Positions 17,501 through 26,700 of a stretch of DNA of 64,000 nucleotides are shown in pieces (the stretch's first letter is position 1; the number at the start of each line of letters is the position of its first letter). Where the stretch lies: assembly GCA_035301265.1 (NCBI GenBank), contig DATGUP010000011.1, positions 1 to 64,000 of the forward strand, in the 5' to 3' direction. Origin of the DNA: DATGUP01 sp035301265 (GTDB lineage: Bacteria > Bacillota > Bacilli > Bacillales > Amphibacillaceae). Both the position numbers and the translations under genes were made by a program. Below the pieces are notes generated by a model. The model was given only the letters and a program-made list of their open reading frames with translations. It made no database searches and was not told the DNA's origin.

Positions 17501-17514
17501 ACTGGTTATGACCA
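17501..17514 (+). promoter_or_regulatory. Candidate GntR/UTRA operator before gntR
   Basis: ACTGGTTATGACCA contains the palindrome TGGT-TATG-ACCA, like the TGGT..ACCA sites of UTRA regulators. The rest of the 17443-17772 gap holds no gene: a TATA-rich stretch at 17516-17530 could be part of a promoter, and 17560-17700 shows nothing recognisable. Confidence 0.6.
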
Positions 17515-17772
17515 CTTATATATAGTATAGGATATAAAGAACGATTTGTAAACTAAACGTATCTGAATGCCATGTAGGGCTACTTATAACGTCTTTTACA
17601 ACCTTTTTCCGTGCGTCGATCGGACACGAATACAATCCGTCTGCGCATCACTTTGAAATAGTCTAAGGTCATGTGCGCTGTCTTTAGCCCTCAATCATAC
17701 AAGCTTTATTTTAAACCGTAAACGAGTGAGACCCCATCCCCTTAATCGAAGTGCTTTCCAACCTGTTTGAAA

Positions 17773-18609
17773 TTAGATTAACATGCGTACACCAATGACA
17801 AACAAAAGAATGGATAGCAATTGGACAATGAGCTTTCCAGACATGCGGTTGGAAATGAACACGCCAATTTGCGCACCTAACAATGCTCCTACACCACCCC
17901 ATACCGCTGCCGACCAGTCGACATGACCGTTGTATACATGCAGCATAACACCGATTATCGAATAAAGCGAAAGGGCAAACACCGACGTCGCTGTTGCCCG
18001 ATGCGGTGCAACGCGGTACAGGTAGATGAGAATCGGCACCATAAGCCAGCCGCCGCCAATGCCAAAAAACGTAGACACTACGCCCATCACAATCCCTACC
18101 AAAATCAGACTGACTTTACGTTGCAGGGATAGCGGTTTTTGGGTCTTCGCACCCGCAGACGTTTCGCTTTTGTTTCCTGTATTTTTCCAAAACAGAAACA
18201 ATCCTAATAAAATAAGCATTATGGCAAATGCCCCGTAAAAAACCTCAGGGGCAAGTATGTTGGCCAATTTAATACCGATAAATGATCCTGGAAACGCTCC
18301 TAGAACAATGTAGAGTGTCAATTCGTACGCAATACGCTTTTGTTTTATAAAGCCGTAAACACCGGATATCGTGTTAATCATGACAACGACAAGTCCCGTT
18401 CCGGCCGCTACAGTCGGTGACATATGCATAATGAGAAGAAGCGCGGGAACGAGGATAAATCCACCACCGGCCCCGACGACGATTCCATATGCACCTGAAA
18501 ATAGTCCGATGAGTAAAATAACGAATCCTTCGATGATGAACACCACATTTCCGATAATGCTTATTGCTTGTACATCCAATATACATGAATCATATCTTAT
18601 CACAAGCAT
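17773..18609 (-). CDS. TauE/SafE-family sulfite/anion permease
   Basis: Membrane protein of up to 278 aa with about eight helices in two TauE repeats: VGAGGGFILVPALLL near 45-60 and FGIGGGWLMVPILIYL near 190. Family members export sulfite or move organosulfonates and related anions. No strong ribosome binding site precedes the ATG at 18607-18609. A GTG 21 codons later (18546) gives a family-like N-terminus and may be the real start. It follows the oxidoreductase by 11 bases, so it is in the GH112 operon, hinting at a sulfur-bearing sugar or by-product. Confidence 0.85.
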   Translation of the reverse strand: MLVIRYDSCILDVQAISIIGNVVFIIEGFVILLIGLFSGAYGIVVGAGGGFILVPALLLIMHMSPTVAAGTGLVVVMINTISGVYGFIKQKRIAYELTLYIVLGAFPGSFIGIKLANILAPEVFYGAFAIMLILLGLFLFWKNTGNKSETSAGAKTQKPLSLQRKVSLILVGIVMGVVSTFFGIGGGWLMVPILIYLYRVAPHRATATSVFALSLYSIIGVMLHVYNGHVDWSAAVWGGVGALLGAQIGVFISNRMSGKLIVQLLSILLFVIGVRMLI

Positions 18610-18620
18610 TTTATCCGTAT

Positions 18621-19880
18621 TTATGTCACGAACCGCTGATAATATTCGTCCAACTCAATCGAACGCCCTTTGTTAAGCCGCGATTCCTCTGCTGCAAAGG
18701 CCATTAAATGACTTCTTAAAGAGACGGCAGCGGAGGAAATGTCCCCACCTTTTCCCTTCTGGTCAATCGTACGTAAAAAGGTGCGCACAACACCTTCATC
18801 ACCACCGCCATGGCCGCTGCTTGGAGTGTCGAATTTGATGGCAGACTCCTGCTTCGTAAGAAAATCATAAACCGAAATTTGATTATCCTCCATATTCCCA
18901 CGAATCTCACCTTTTGTTCCCATAATTTGCACGATGCGTGTTTGATCACGGGTGAATCCACACATGCTAAATGAAGCCGTCGCCCCATCTGTAAATTCTA
19001 TATTGACGACTTGATGATCAACGACATTGTTATCAGAACGATAGACACATTTGCCGTAATCGGTCGCTTGTAAAGCTTTTATAATGCTTTCATTCGAGTC
19101 ATCTTCAGTAAATTTTCGCGCCCAACTACGTCCTGATCCAAGGTAAAAACGGCCCGCATGAAACGGGCATTCCCATTCCACTGGACAGCCATCTAAACAT
19201 CGTTCAGGAGCGCCCTCAGGTGCATTTCCCTTATGAAAATGCATGAGCGATCCATACGAACTGATACGCTCGCATGTTTTATCCATGACATAGCTAATGA
19301 TATCCAGATCGTGACACGACTTCTGTAAAATCATCGGGCTTGATTTTTCTTTATTATTCCAATTCCCACGGACAAAACTATGCGACATATGCATGATCTC
19401 GACATTCTCATTCAATTGTAATGACACGACATCACCGATACGCCCTTCGGCAATGATTTGTTTAATCGTTTGCCAAAACGGTGTATAACGCAGGACGTGG
19501 CATATCGTTAGTTGTCGATCATACATTCGAGCAGCCCGTTCCATGTCGATACATTCTTGTGGATCGGGCGACATCGGCTTTTCTAATAAAACGTGGTAGC
19601 CGCGTTCCAACGCTTTCATTGTCGGCTGAAAATGGTGTCTATCCTGCGTACAAATCACGGCGATATCGGCCATTTTTTCTTTTGCAAACAGTTCTTCCCA
19701 TGTGGCAAAGCAATTTTCTTCCGCTAGATTGTAGGTTTGTTGAAATCTTTCTCTACGCTGATCATTCGGTTCGGCAACCGCAACCATCTGAAGCTCGTGC
19801 GGATAATCCAACGCATACGGAGCATAAGCACGCGCACCGCGATCGCCGGCACCAATTAAAACAGCTGTTTTCGGTTGCAT
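18621..19880 (-). CDS. Gfo/Idh/MocA-family NAD(P)-dependent oxidoreductase
   Basis: Cytoplasmic enzyme of 419 aa. The Rossmann motif AVLIGAGDRGARAYAPYAL starts at about residue 6, LLEKPMS is the conserved EKP motif near 98, and CHDLDIISYVMD supplies the catalytic His/Asp region. The C-terminus contains an unusual CLDGCPVEWECPFHAGRFYL segment with three cysteines. GGGGGATGG precedes ATG. It lies directly downstream of the GH112 phosphorylase, so a sugar oxidation or NAD-dependent glycoside cleavage (some Gfo/Idh/MocA relatives such as GH109 do this) in hexosamine use is likely. The substrate cannot be stated. Confidence 0.88.
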   Translation of the reverse strand: MQPKTAVLIGAGDRGARAYAPYALDYPHELQMVAVAEPNDQRRERFQQTYNLAEENCFATWEELFAKEKMADIAVICTQDRHHFQPTMKALERGYHVLLEKPMSPDPQECIDMERAARMYDRQLTICHVLRYTPFWQTIKQIIAEGRIGDVVSLQLNENVEIMHMSHSFVRGNWNNKEKSSPMILQKSCHDLDIISYVMDKTCERISSYGSLMHFHKGNAPEGAPERCLDGCPVEWECPFHAGRFYLGSGRSWARKFTEDDSNESIIKALQATDYGKCVYRSDNNVVDHQVVNIEFTDGATASFSMCGFTRDQTRIVQIMGTKGEIRGNMEDNQISVYDFLTKQESAIKFDTPSSGHGGGDEGVVRTFLRTIDQKGKGGDISSAAVSLRSHLMAFAAEESRLNKGRSIELDEYYQRFVT

Positions 19881-20096
19881 GATCCATCCCCCATGTTCTT
19901 ATTCTATTGTCTATAACCTTAACCGATTTTTTCTTTTCTATAAAGCTCTACAGTTGCCGGCGAAGACTTGCGATGCATCTATGTGGTAAACATAAGGCAG
20001 CACGACCACATCAGCGCATAGTTTCAAAAGAATGCTTTCTATGAAAACAACAACCGAAATCTGATCTAATCATCATGACACATGCCTTTTCATCGT

Positions 20097-22253
20097 TTAA
20101 ATATCCAACCACTGATACCCCATCGGCTCCAGGGTGACATCAACTTTGGAACCATCTGCTTTATAAACCGTTGTTTCCTGTCTATCATACGAATTATTAA
20201 TGACGACAAATTTACCGGCTTGCGGATACGCCGCACATTCGGTTTGTATATTAGTTGTAAACCATTTTTTCATCAGTTCCTCCTCTGATGCCGCCCAATG
20301 AATCGCTCTTAACAACAGACGGGTATTTTCCGGACAATACGGAAGGCCAGCGATATAAACTGAACGCCCTTTCCCGTAACGATGAGCTGCTAAAGTTACA
20401 TCGCCTTCTTCCATCGCTAATACTTGTGTATCCCGGCTCGACTGGTATACGTATTTTTGACTTTCACCAAAATCGATCGGGCCTTGTTGATCGGCTAGAA
20501 TAAAGTGATCGCCTGTAAAAAGCGTATTATATTTATCAAGGCTTAAACTAAAGCCGATTTCTTTTTGGACGCCTAAGACATCGGCGAGTTGGAAAAATTG
20601 ACCTTGATGCTCGTACGCTGTCGGTTCACCAACACCGATAAACCCCCCGCCTGCATCAACCCATTCACGGATCGTAGTGACGACGTTTTCATCCAGCCAA
20701 GCCTCACCACCGCTCCAAGATGTGTACGCAGCACCGGCATTAATAATAACACCGACATCATCGGGAATCCCGTTTTGTTTAATATCGTCAAAACTGATGA
20801 ATTCCACGGTAAACGGCATACCGCTTAAATTTTCTAATATCCCGTAATAAGAATACACTTGTTTGTACCATATCGCGTGATGGACATGGTGGCTCATCCA
20901 TTTGCGCAAATGGCCCCAATGATTTAATATTGCGACCTTAAAGGGCATCTTATAGGACGGAGTTCCTTGCGATTGGTCGTGAATGTCTCTAAATTCATTT
21001 GTGATCGCCTCCACCCGTTCGACAAATTCGGGAAATTCCAGTGCCAAACTTAAATATCCCCCATAGCCCATGCGTTGAATCGGGCTTCGTAATATAGCGC
21101 GTCTTGCCTGTAACCAATTTTGATTCGCTTCCCCGACCGGATCGCCGCCCTCTTTAAACGTATCGGGGAAAAAGTATGGCAAGAACCTGCCTTCTGTATA
21201 CTTAACATGCGGAATATCTGCAATCATGCGTAAAGTCGTACCATCGCCGACCGAGCCGACCACCGCGTCAACACCGATATGTTTAAAATACTTGCCATAC
21301 GGCTCTGTTCCCGCCCAATGGTCGCCGAGAAACATCATCGCTTCTTTACCATAGCTATGGATGAGGTCTACACATTCTTTGGCTAGTTCGCTGACAAACC
21401 GTTGCTGAAAATCGATCCAGTCCAAAAATGCGCGGCTCGGAATGCGAAATGGCGAATTGTAATAACCTTGATCGACTAAATCTTCGGGACGAAGGTGGTA
21501 ACCTTTTTCCTCGGCAAATTCTTTTAAAGCGAGCGGACTGACCGTCGAACTGTACCCAAACCAATCGACATAGCGTTCTTTCGCCTGATCGTTAAAAATA
21601 AGTGTAAAATTATAGAAAAAGGTCGTCATCCGTACAACGTCTGTATCCGGATGATCTTCCAACCATTGTTGTAAACGTCTTAAAATATACGCGCGGGTTT
21701 TTGGATACCTTGGATCATACGGCATGTGATGTTCGGTATCCCAGTTATTCGTTATATGATTGTACATATGAACCGGATCCCAAATTTGATAAGCGAGGAA
21801 ACTCACCGTATACCGGTGCCACTTTTTGGCGTTCTGGATAATGACTTCACCTGTCTCTTCTTTGTAATACCAATCATTGGGTGTAATGGTGTCGCCTGTT
21901 GTTCGATCGATCACTTCCCACCACTGCTTAGGGTCATGGTCGGTATCGGGTTTGACTTGTTGATCAAAATAGCCTTGCATAATATTGATGGAAACTTCTT
22001 CGGAACGGGCAATGACACTTTCAGATAATAAATAAATATGTTGCAGTTCGTCTTGGTTCGCCTTGGCCCATTCTTGATCGCCTCGTGTAAAGAAGTATTT
22101 GGAATAAACTTTATCGACCATATCGATGACGCTTTCTGGAATTTTTGTCCCGTCGGAATCGCGAACAGCATCAGCCCCCCATCGTTCAACGATGCGTGCG
22201 ATGTCTGCATCCAATCCTTCTTCAACTGGTAATGTAACACGTCCTTTACGCAT
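20097..22253 (-). CDS. lnpA: GH112 1,3-beta-galactosyl-N-acetylhexosamine phosphorylase
   Basis: Cytoplasmic phosphorylase that splits galacto-N-biose or lacto-N-biose with phosphate into galactose-1-phosphate and GalNAc or GlcNAc. The 718-aa product has the family length and motifs: VTLPVEEG at the N-terminus, RDSDGTKIPE near 31, HMYNHITNNW near 162-171, and FLGDHWAGTEPYG with D311 in the position of the catalytic Asp313 of the bifidobacterial enzyme (positional match, not aligned). The C-terminal part has a glutamine amidotransferase-like fold and small beta domain. GH112 also includes galactosyl-rhamnose phosphorylases; agaS-lacC-lacD next door and the absence of rhamnose genes favour HexNAc substrates. 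ATG after AGGAGG. Confidence 0.93.
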   Translation of the reverse strand: MRKGRVTLPVEEGLDADIARIVERWGADAVRDSDGTKIPESVIDMVDKVYSKYFFTRGDQEWAKANQDELQHIYLLSESVIARSEEVSINIMQGYFDQQVKPDTDHDPKQWWEVIDRTTGDTITPNDWYYKEETGEVIIQNAKKWHRYTVSFLAYQIWDPVHMYNHITNNWDTEHHMPYDPRYPKTRAYILRRLQQWLEDHPDTDVVRMTTFFYNFTLIFNDQAKERYVDWFGYSSTVSPLALKEFAEEKGYHLRPEDLVDQGYYNSPFRIPSRAFLDWIDFQQRFVSELAKECVDLIHSYGKEAMMFLGDHWAGTEPYGKYFKHIGVDAVVGSVGDGTTLRMIADIPHVKYTEGRFLPYFFPDTFKEGGDPVGEANQNWLQARRAILRSPIQRMGYGGYLSLALEFPEFVERVEAITNEFRDIHDQSQGTPSYKMPFKVAILNHWGHLRKWMSHHVHHAIWYKQVYSYYGILENLSGMPFTVEFISFDDIKQNGIPDDVGVIINAGAAYTSWSGGEAWLDENVVTTIREWVDAGGGFIGVGEPTAYEHQGQFFQLADVLGVQKEIGFSLSLDKYNTLFTGDHFILADQQGPIDFGESQKYVYQSSRDTQVLAMEEGDVTLAAHRYGKGRSVYIAGLPYCPENTRLLLRAIHWAASEEELMKKWFTTNIQTECAAYPQAGKFVVINNSYDRQETTVYKADGSKVDVTLEPMGYQWLDI

Positions 22254-22281
22254 GGTTTTTGCCTCCTGTTTTTCATTTTCG

Positions 22282-23181
22282 CTATTCCATTGCTCTTAAA
22301 CCAGCACCAATAATGCTTTGCTCATAACCCATGTCACTGCAAGCGATATTTTGTAAAATATGCTTCTGTTCAACGATTAACAAATCGTCCAATTTATCCA
22401 TTACTCGTTTGAACAAAACGGGATTGTGCGTGATAACGATACCACCAAAGACGATTTGATGGGGGTCAAATAAACTGACAAGCATGTATACCCCTTGCGC
22501 CAATGATGAAGCTATTTGCTCAATGAGTTCCTTTGCCTTGCGATCGCCGTTATAATAAGCTTGAAAAACTTTTTTAGCAGTCATCGTATCATCTTGGAAC
22601 TGTTTAATGCCTAACTTTGTGATCGCTGGTCCGGCGGCGGCTTGTTCAAGACGTTCCAATGATTGTTCAGCGTAAGGTGCGTATACGGGAACAAGACCTA
22701 TTTCTCCAGCAAAGCCAGCACCGCGAATAAAATCTCCGCCTTGAATAATGGCGCACGATATCCCTGTACTAACCGTCATGTAAATAAATAGTTCATGATC
22801 GCGCATCGCGGCTTTTTTCCACTCGGCAAAGGCTGCCATGTAAACGTCATTATCCATGACAACCCGCTCGATGGGAAATGCTTCCCGCATCCGCTTAACA
22901 AACGGAAAGTTACTCCAAGGCAAATTGTTTTGAAAAACCGCAATGCCATTGTCGCGATCGACTTTCCCCGGCACGCCCGCCCCAATGCCGTCGATTTCTT
23001 TCAGCGGTATACTGGAATGATTCATCAGGCGTTTGATACAGGTGATGACTTGGGAAAACATCGTTTCTCGATCGGTTGAATCGCTATCGACGACTTCTTG
23101 TTGAATCAAATCACCCTTTTCATTGATGATACCGCTGGCAATCGTTGTTCCGCCAATATCGATTCCGATAGCATATTTCAT
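22282..23181 (-). CDS. ROK-family sugar kinase, probably N-acetylhexosamine kinase
   Basis: Cytoplasmic kinase of 299 aa with the phosphate motif IGIDIGGTT at 5-13, GIGAGVPGKVD near 80, and VMDNDVYMAAFAEW with the catalytic Asp. The usual ROK zinc motif CxCGxxGC is absent and EIGLVPVYAPY stands where GH-x-CxCG would be. There is no helix-turn-helix, so it is an enzyme, not a repressor. ATG at 23179-23181 with AAAGGA upstream. It is placed between the ABC transporter genes and GH112. Phosphorylating the HexNAc released by GH112, as AgaK-like kinases do for GalNAc, is the best inference. Confidence 0.85.
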   Translation of the reverse strand: MKYAIGIDIGGTTIASGIINEKGDLIQQEVVDSDSTDRETMFSQVITCIKRLMNHSSIPLKEIDGIGAGVPGKVDRDNGIAVFQNNLPWSNFPFVKRMREAFPIERVVMDNDVYMAAFAEWKKAAMRDHELFIYMTVSTGISCAIIQGGDFIRGAGFAGEIGLVPVYAPYAEQSLERLEQAAAGPAITKLGIKQFQDDTMTAKKVFQAYYNGDRKAKELIEQIASSLAQGVYMLVSLFDPHQIVFGGIVITHNPVLFKRVMDKLDDLLIVEQKHILQNIACSDMGYEQSIIGAGLRAME

Positions 23182-23219
23182 AGCATACGTCCTTTCTATT
23201 CCGTCATGAAGTCTTCTGA

Positions 23220-23375
23220 TCAAACAAATTTTCGGTTATAATTCCAAAGCAAAAACAGCAATCCTGCAAGTCCGATGAGTTGCAACAATAAATACACTTT
23301 CCCGACCGTGCGTTGCCCATAGATAATCAGAAACAGGCAAAAGAAAAAAATAAGCACCTTCAGTAGACGTGACAT
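23220..23375 (-). CDS. DUF6903-like 51-residue membrane protein
   Basis: Not in usual gene calls because of its length. It reads MSRLLKVLIFFFCLFLIIYG, then QRTVGKVYLLLQLIGLAGLL and a basic tail NYNRKFV: two membrane helices joined by a GQRTVG turn. This is the pattern of the DUF6903 family, found next to CUT1 sugar ABC permeases in Firmicutes. GGGGGAG lies eight bases before the ATG (23373-23375). It sits 24 bases after the MalG-type permease gene and 38 bases before the ROK kinase gene, clearly inside the operon. Possibly an accessory subunit of the transporter. Confidence 0.78.
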   Translation of the reverse strand: MSRLLKVLIFFFCLFLIIYGQRTVGKVYLLLQLIGLAGLLFLLWNYNRKFV

Positions 23376-23399
23376 TTGATGATCTCCCCCTATCCTGTG

Positions 23400-24281
23400 T
23401 TAACCTTTAACTCCACCAACGGTCATGCCTTGTGTCAATCGTTTCTGTACGATGATATATAAAATAAGCGTCGGCAGCATAACGATTACCATGCCCGCGT
23501 ACATCGGTCCATAGTTAACAGCCGCACGTTCTGCCGCCAATAAATTCAAGAGACCGACAGGCAATGTTTTGTTTTCCCCGGGCATTAATGTCAATGCTAA
23601 AATATACTCATTCCAGAACAATAAAAAGTTGAATAAAATGACGATGATGATACTCGGCATCGCCATGGGTAACATGACGGTAAACATCGTGCGAAAATAA
23701 CCGGCGCCATCGATCGCCGCCACTTCTTCAAAATCAGATGGTAGGGTTTGAAAATAGCTTGAAAGAAGATAGATTGTAAATGGCAGAGCAGTTGAAGCAT
23801 ATATCAGAGCTAAAACGACGCGATTGTTTAAAAATAAACCATCATCTAGGAATGGTTTGATACTTGCATCCCAACTGAGCAACATCAAAAAAATCGGCAC
23901 AGCAATATAGCTCACATTGATAAACAAACCAGCCTTCACAAACGAGTTCAAGAAACGACTTCCCCAAAACTCAAATCGCGACAGCACATAAGCGGCTGGC
24001 AAAGCAACGATTAATAAAAAGAGAAGCGACAGCGTTGTTACCATGACCGAATTTATTAAGTAATCACCCATCTTGGCATCTCGAAATGCTTCGATGAAAT
24101 TTTGCCAATGAAATCCTTCCGGCAGTAACCACGGATTTTTGTAAAACGCCTCGTTTTCTTTTATAGACGCCATAAAAACCCAAGCGACCGGTATGACAAT
24201 GGAGATGGCTAAAGCGATTAATGCCACATAAATAAACAGTTTAACAAGCGTTTCTGTTCGAATGCCTGGTGATTTTTTCAT
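23400..24281 (-). CDS. CUT1 sugar ABC transporter permease, MalG/AraQ type
   Basis: Inner permease subunit of 293 aa with six helices and the EAA loop EEVAAIDGAGYFRTMFTVMLP near 200, which contacts the ATPase. The N-terminal IVIPVAWVFMASIKENEAFYKNP is typical of MalG-like proteins. ATG after AAGGAGGC. It partners with the permease and binding protein directly upstream; the ATPase is not encoded here. Substrate inferred from context: galacto-N-biose/lacto-N-biose or a related beta-galactoside. Confidence 0.93.
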   Translation of the reverse strand: MKKSPGIRTETLVKLFIYVALIALAISIVIPVAWVFMASIKENEAFYKNPWLLPEGFHWQNFIEAFRDAKMGDYLINSVMVTTLSLLFLLIVALPAAYVLSRFEFWGSRFLNSFVKAGLFINVSYIAVPIFLMLLSWDASIKPFLDDGLFLNNRVVLALIYASTALPFTIYLLSSYFQTLPSDFEEVAAIDGAGYFRTMFTVMLPMAMPSIIIVILFNFLLFWNEYILALTLMPGENKTLPVGLLNLLAAERAAVNYGPMYAGMVIVMLPTLILYIIVQKRLTQGMTVGGVKG

Positions 24282-24295
24282 GGTCTAGAGCCTCC

Positions 24296-25186
24296 TTAAT
24301 ACTCCAACACATCGCGTTTTGTAATTCCGCTTAGGATCGCGGCAAGGGCGAATGAAAAGGTAAAGACAACAACACCGATGGCCATGCCATAGCCATACGT
24401 CGAGTTTCCATATGCTTGGGCATACATATAAGATAGAAACACTTCGGTGGAACCATCCGGACCACCGCCGGTCATCGCCTTGACGAGCAGAAAGCTTAAA
24501 TTGATCGTACTGATGATGTAGAACGTCAATGTCGTGCGAATGTTATTCCAAATTAATGGCAGCGTGATGCTTGTAAATTGCTTAAACTTGCCGGCTCCTT
24601 CTAAAGCAGCGGCTTCATAAAAACTCGCCGGTATACTAGCCATGCTGGACATGTACATCACCATATAATAGCCGATTGCTTGCCAGACGAGTGCACCAGC
24701 GACGCTATAAATAACGATTTCTTGATTGCCTAACCATTTTTGTTTAAGAAACTCTAGCTTAAGCACACTGAAAATATTGTTTAACAACCCGCTTTCCGGA
24801 TCATAGACCGCCGAAAAAATTCCGGCAATTACAACGATGGAGAGAATATTAGGGATGTAGAAAACGACGCGGAAAAAGTTGCTCCCGACAATCTTTTCGT
24901 TTGTTAAAATCGCAGCAAAAAAGACGGCCAAGACCAATGTGACTATGGCAACAAGGACGATTAAAAGAATAGAGTTTTGAAACGATTGAATGAAATCCAT
25001 ATCGTTCCATAAGATTTTAAAATTGTCGAAGCCGACGAACTGTTTCGCGTTTGATAACCCGCCCCATCGATAAAGTGACATGCGAAACACTTCCAATGTC
25101 GGAAAGACCATAAATAGTGTAAAAAGAAGAAGAGCGGGGGAGATACAGACAACGATAAATAGATTTCTCGCTTTCTTTTTATGCAC
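24296..25186 (-). CDS. CUT1 sugar ABC transporter permease, MalF/UgpA type
   Basis: Permease subunit of about 296 aa with six helices and the EAA motif YEAAALEGAGKFKQFTSITLP near 205. The GTG at 25184-25186 is preferred (eight bases from AAGGGG) to the GTG three codons earlier, which overlaps the ribosome binding site. Followed 14 bases later by the second permease gene. A stem-loop separates it from the binding-protein gene upstream. Confidence 0.92.
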   Translation of the reverse strand: MHKKKARNLFIVVCISPALLLFTLFMVFPTLEVFRMSLYRWGGLSNAKQFVGFDNFKILWNDMDFIQSFQNSILLIVLVAIVTLVLAVFFAAILTNEKIVGSNFFRVVFYIPNILSIVVIAGIFSAVYDPESGLLNNIFSVLKLEFLKQKWLGNQEIVIYSVAGALVWQAIGYYMVMYMSSMASIPASFYEAAALEGAGKFKQFTSITLPLIWNNIRTTLTFYIISTINLSFLLVKAMTGGGPDGSTEVFLSYMYAQAYGNSTYGYGMAIGVVVFTFSFALAAILSGITKRDVLEY

Positions 25187-25206
25187 GAAGTTCACCCCTT
25201 GTCATG

Positions 25207-25236
25207 ACAGAAGACGGCGAACATGCCGCCTTCTGT
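25207..25236 (-). repeat. Intercistronic stem-loop between binding protein and permease genes
   Basis: ACAGAAGACGGC and GCCGCCTTCTGT pair over 12 bases with one mismatch. No U-tract follows on the minus strand, so it is likely an RNA stability element that keeps binding-protein mRNA above permease mRNA. Confidence 0.65.
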
Positions 25237-25248
25237 TTGCTCATCCGC

Positions 25249-26619
25249 TTACTGCATAGCTGGTCGTAGTTTATCGCTTACTTCCTCAACGTTCTGTTGC
25301 CATTCTTCATAAGAAACTTTGCCTTCCATCACACTATCGATTGTGGCGTATAGTTCATCACCGATATCCGCCCCAGGAACCGGATCCGTTGAAGCAAAAG
25401 AGCCCATGGCTGGCAAGACATCATCTTCTTCATAGATGCTGTAGTACACTTGTTTCTCCTCATCGAGCTTATCTACAATACCGTCAATCGGTTGGACGGC
25501 GCCAGCTTCTAAGAAAGTCTCCGCCGCTTCATCGGAATACATATAAGTGATAAATTCTTTAGCTGCTTCTTTGTTTTCAGCTTCTTTTGGTATCCAGATT
25601 TGTTCAAAAAATGTAAAAGTATACCGATCGCCCTCATCTCCGTCATCGTCATCGAAAGCCGGAATAGCCGTCATACCCCATTCAAAACCATCCGCACGAG
25701 GGGCTTCGGCCATTTCATCAATCACCCAAGTGCCGTTTGGCATGAACAACGCTTCATTATCCAGCACGAGTTGTTGATTTTTCATAAAATCGTTCGGATT
25801 GGCATTCGCTACCGTATTCGGGTGTGTGTAGTCGGCTAACTTTTCGATCGTCTCAAATACTTTTGTTGCTTCCTCTGACTTCCAAATGCCTTCCTCATAC
25901 GTCATAGCGGCATGGAAAAAGTCAGGCCCACCGGATGCATACAACATCGAACCGATCATCGTATCAAAATACCCGGAATCCGGATATGTGAATAGAGAAA
26001 TCCCTTCTTCAGCTGCTTTATCACCAAGCTCCCACATTTCCTCCCATGTTTCTGGAATGTCCCAACCTTTTTCAGCAAACAAACCGGCATTGTAAAACAG
26101 ACCAGTCGGGCTATAGAACATAGGTGCCATATACATCTCACCATCGCCGTACGGATTGGTTGCTAGCGTATCCGTAAAACCGTCCAATATTTTTTCGCCA
26201 ACCGTTACATCTTCGCCATAAACTTCCATATCAAGAATGTCAGAAATGTTTTCCAGCCCGTTTTCCTTGATCATCGTTTCTGTCAGCGCCTCATCTCTGT
26301 CAGTTGCAAGCAAAAATACATCAGGATAATTCCCCGCTTGCATTTCCGGACGGATGACTTCTTCTATGTTTTTAGCAATCGTTAGATCGATTGTAACGTT
26401 TTCATTCAGAGCTTCATAGTTTTCAATGATTTGTTCCCAACCTTCTTTCCCGTAAGCCGATTCTAACGCAGCGAGGTGTAATGTCACCTCTTCATCATCA
26501 GCTGCATCCTGATCGCTTGCACCGTCTGTTCCAGAAGCGTCTTTATCATCATCACATGCGGCTAACCCAATCGCTAAAAACAGCCATGCGAACATCAAGA
26601 AAAAATGTTTGAATTTCAC
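25249..26619 (-). CDS. CUT1 sugar-binding lipoprotein
   Basis: Extracellular solute-binding protein of 456 aa. The lipobox GLAAC gives a lipid-anchored cysteine near 21, followed by a very acidic linker (DDDKDASGTDGASDQD). The body is a type 1 family fold (TWEEMWELGDKAAEEGIS, WDIPETWEEM). The start is GTG behind GGGGGG. First gene of the GH112 operon, divergent from the AraC gene. It delivers the sugar to the two permeases. The acidic linker suggests a salty or alkaline habitat. Confidence 0.92.
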   Translation of the reverse strand: MKFKHFFLMFAWLFLAIGLAACDDDKDASGTDGASDQDAADDEEVTLHLAALESAYGKEGWEQIIENYEALNENVTIDLTIAKNIEEVIRPEMQAGNYPDVFLLATDRDEALTETMIKENGLENISDILDMEVYGEDVTVGEKILDGFTDTLATNPYGDGEMYMAPMFYSPTGLFYNAGLFAEKGWDIPETWEEMWELGDKAAEEGISLFTYPDSGYFDTMIGSMLYASGGPDFFHAAMTYEEGIWKSEEATKVFETIEKLADYTHPNTVANANPNDFMKNQQLVLDNEALFMPNGTWVIDEMAEAPRADGFEWGMTAIPAFDDDDGDEGDRYTFTFFEQIWIPKEAENKEAAKEFITYMYSDEAAETFLEAGAVQPIDGIVDKLDEEKQVYYSIYEEDDVLPAMGSFASTDPVPGADIGDELYATIDSVMEGKVSYEEWQQNVEEVSDKLRPAMQ

Positions 26620-26665
26620 CTTATATCCCCCCCAGGAATGTTTGCTTAATTTTAGCGTACGATTT

Positions 26666-26679
26666 ATAAAGCGCTTTCA
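26666..26679 (-). promoter_or_regulatory. CcpA cre-like site
   Basis: TGAAAGCGCTTTAT on the minus strand agrees with the cre core TGAAARCGYTT. It lies 47 bases before the binding-protein start, where bound CcpA would block transcription of the GH112 operon. Confidence 0.6.
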
Positions 26680-26700
26680 CAAGCGATAAATTGGTCATTT

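Noticed and set aside
21911..22276. 121-codon minus-strand open frame overlapping the start of the GH112 gene
   Set aside because: Same strand, other frame of a clear enzyme gene.
22282..23181. Calling the ROK gene at 22.3 kb a repressor
   Set aside because: It begins directly with the kinase phosphate motif and has no helix-turn-helix domain.
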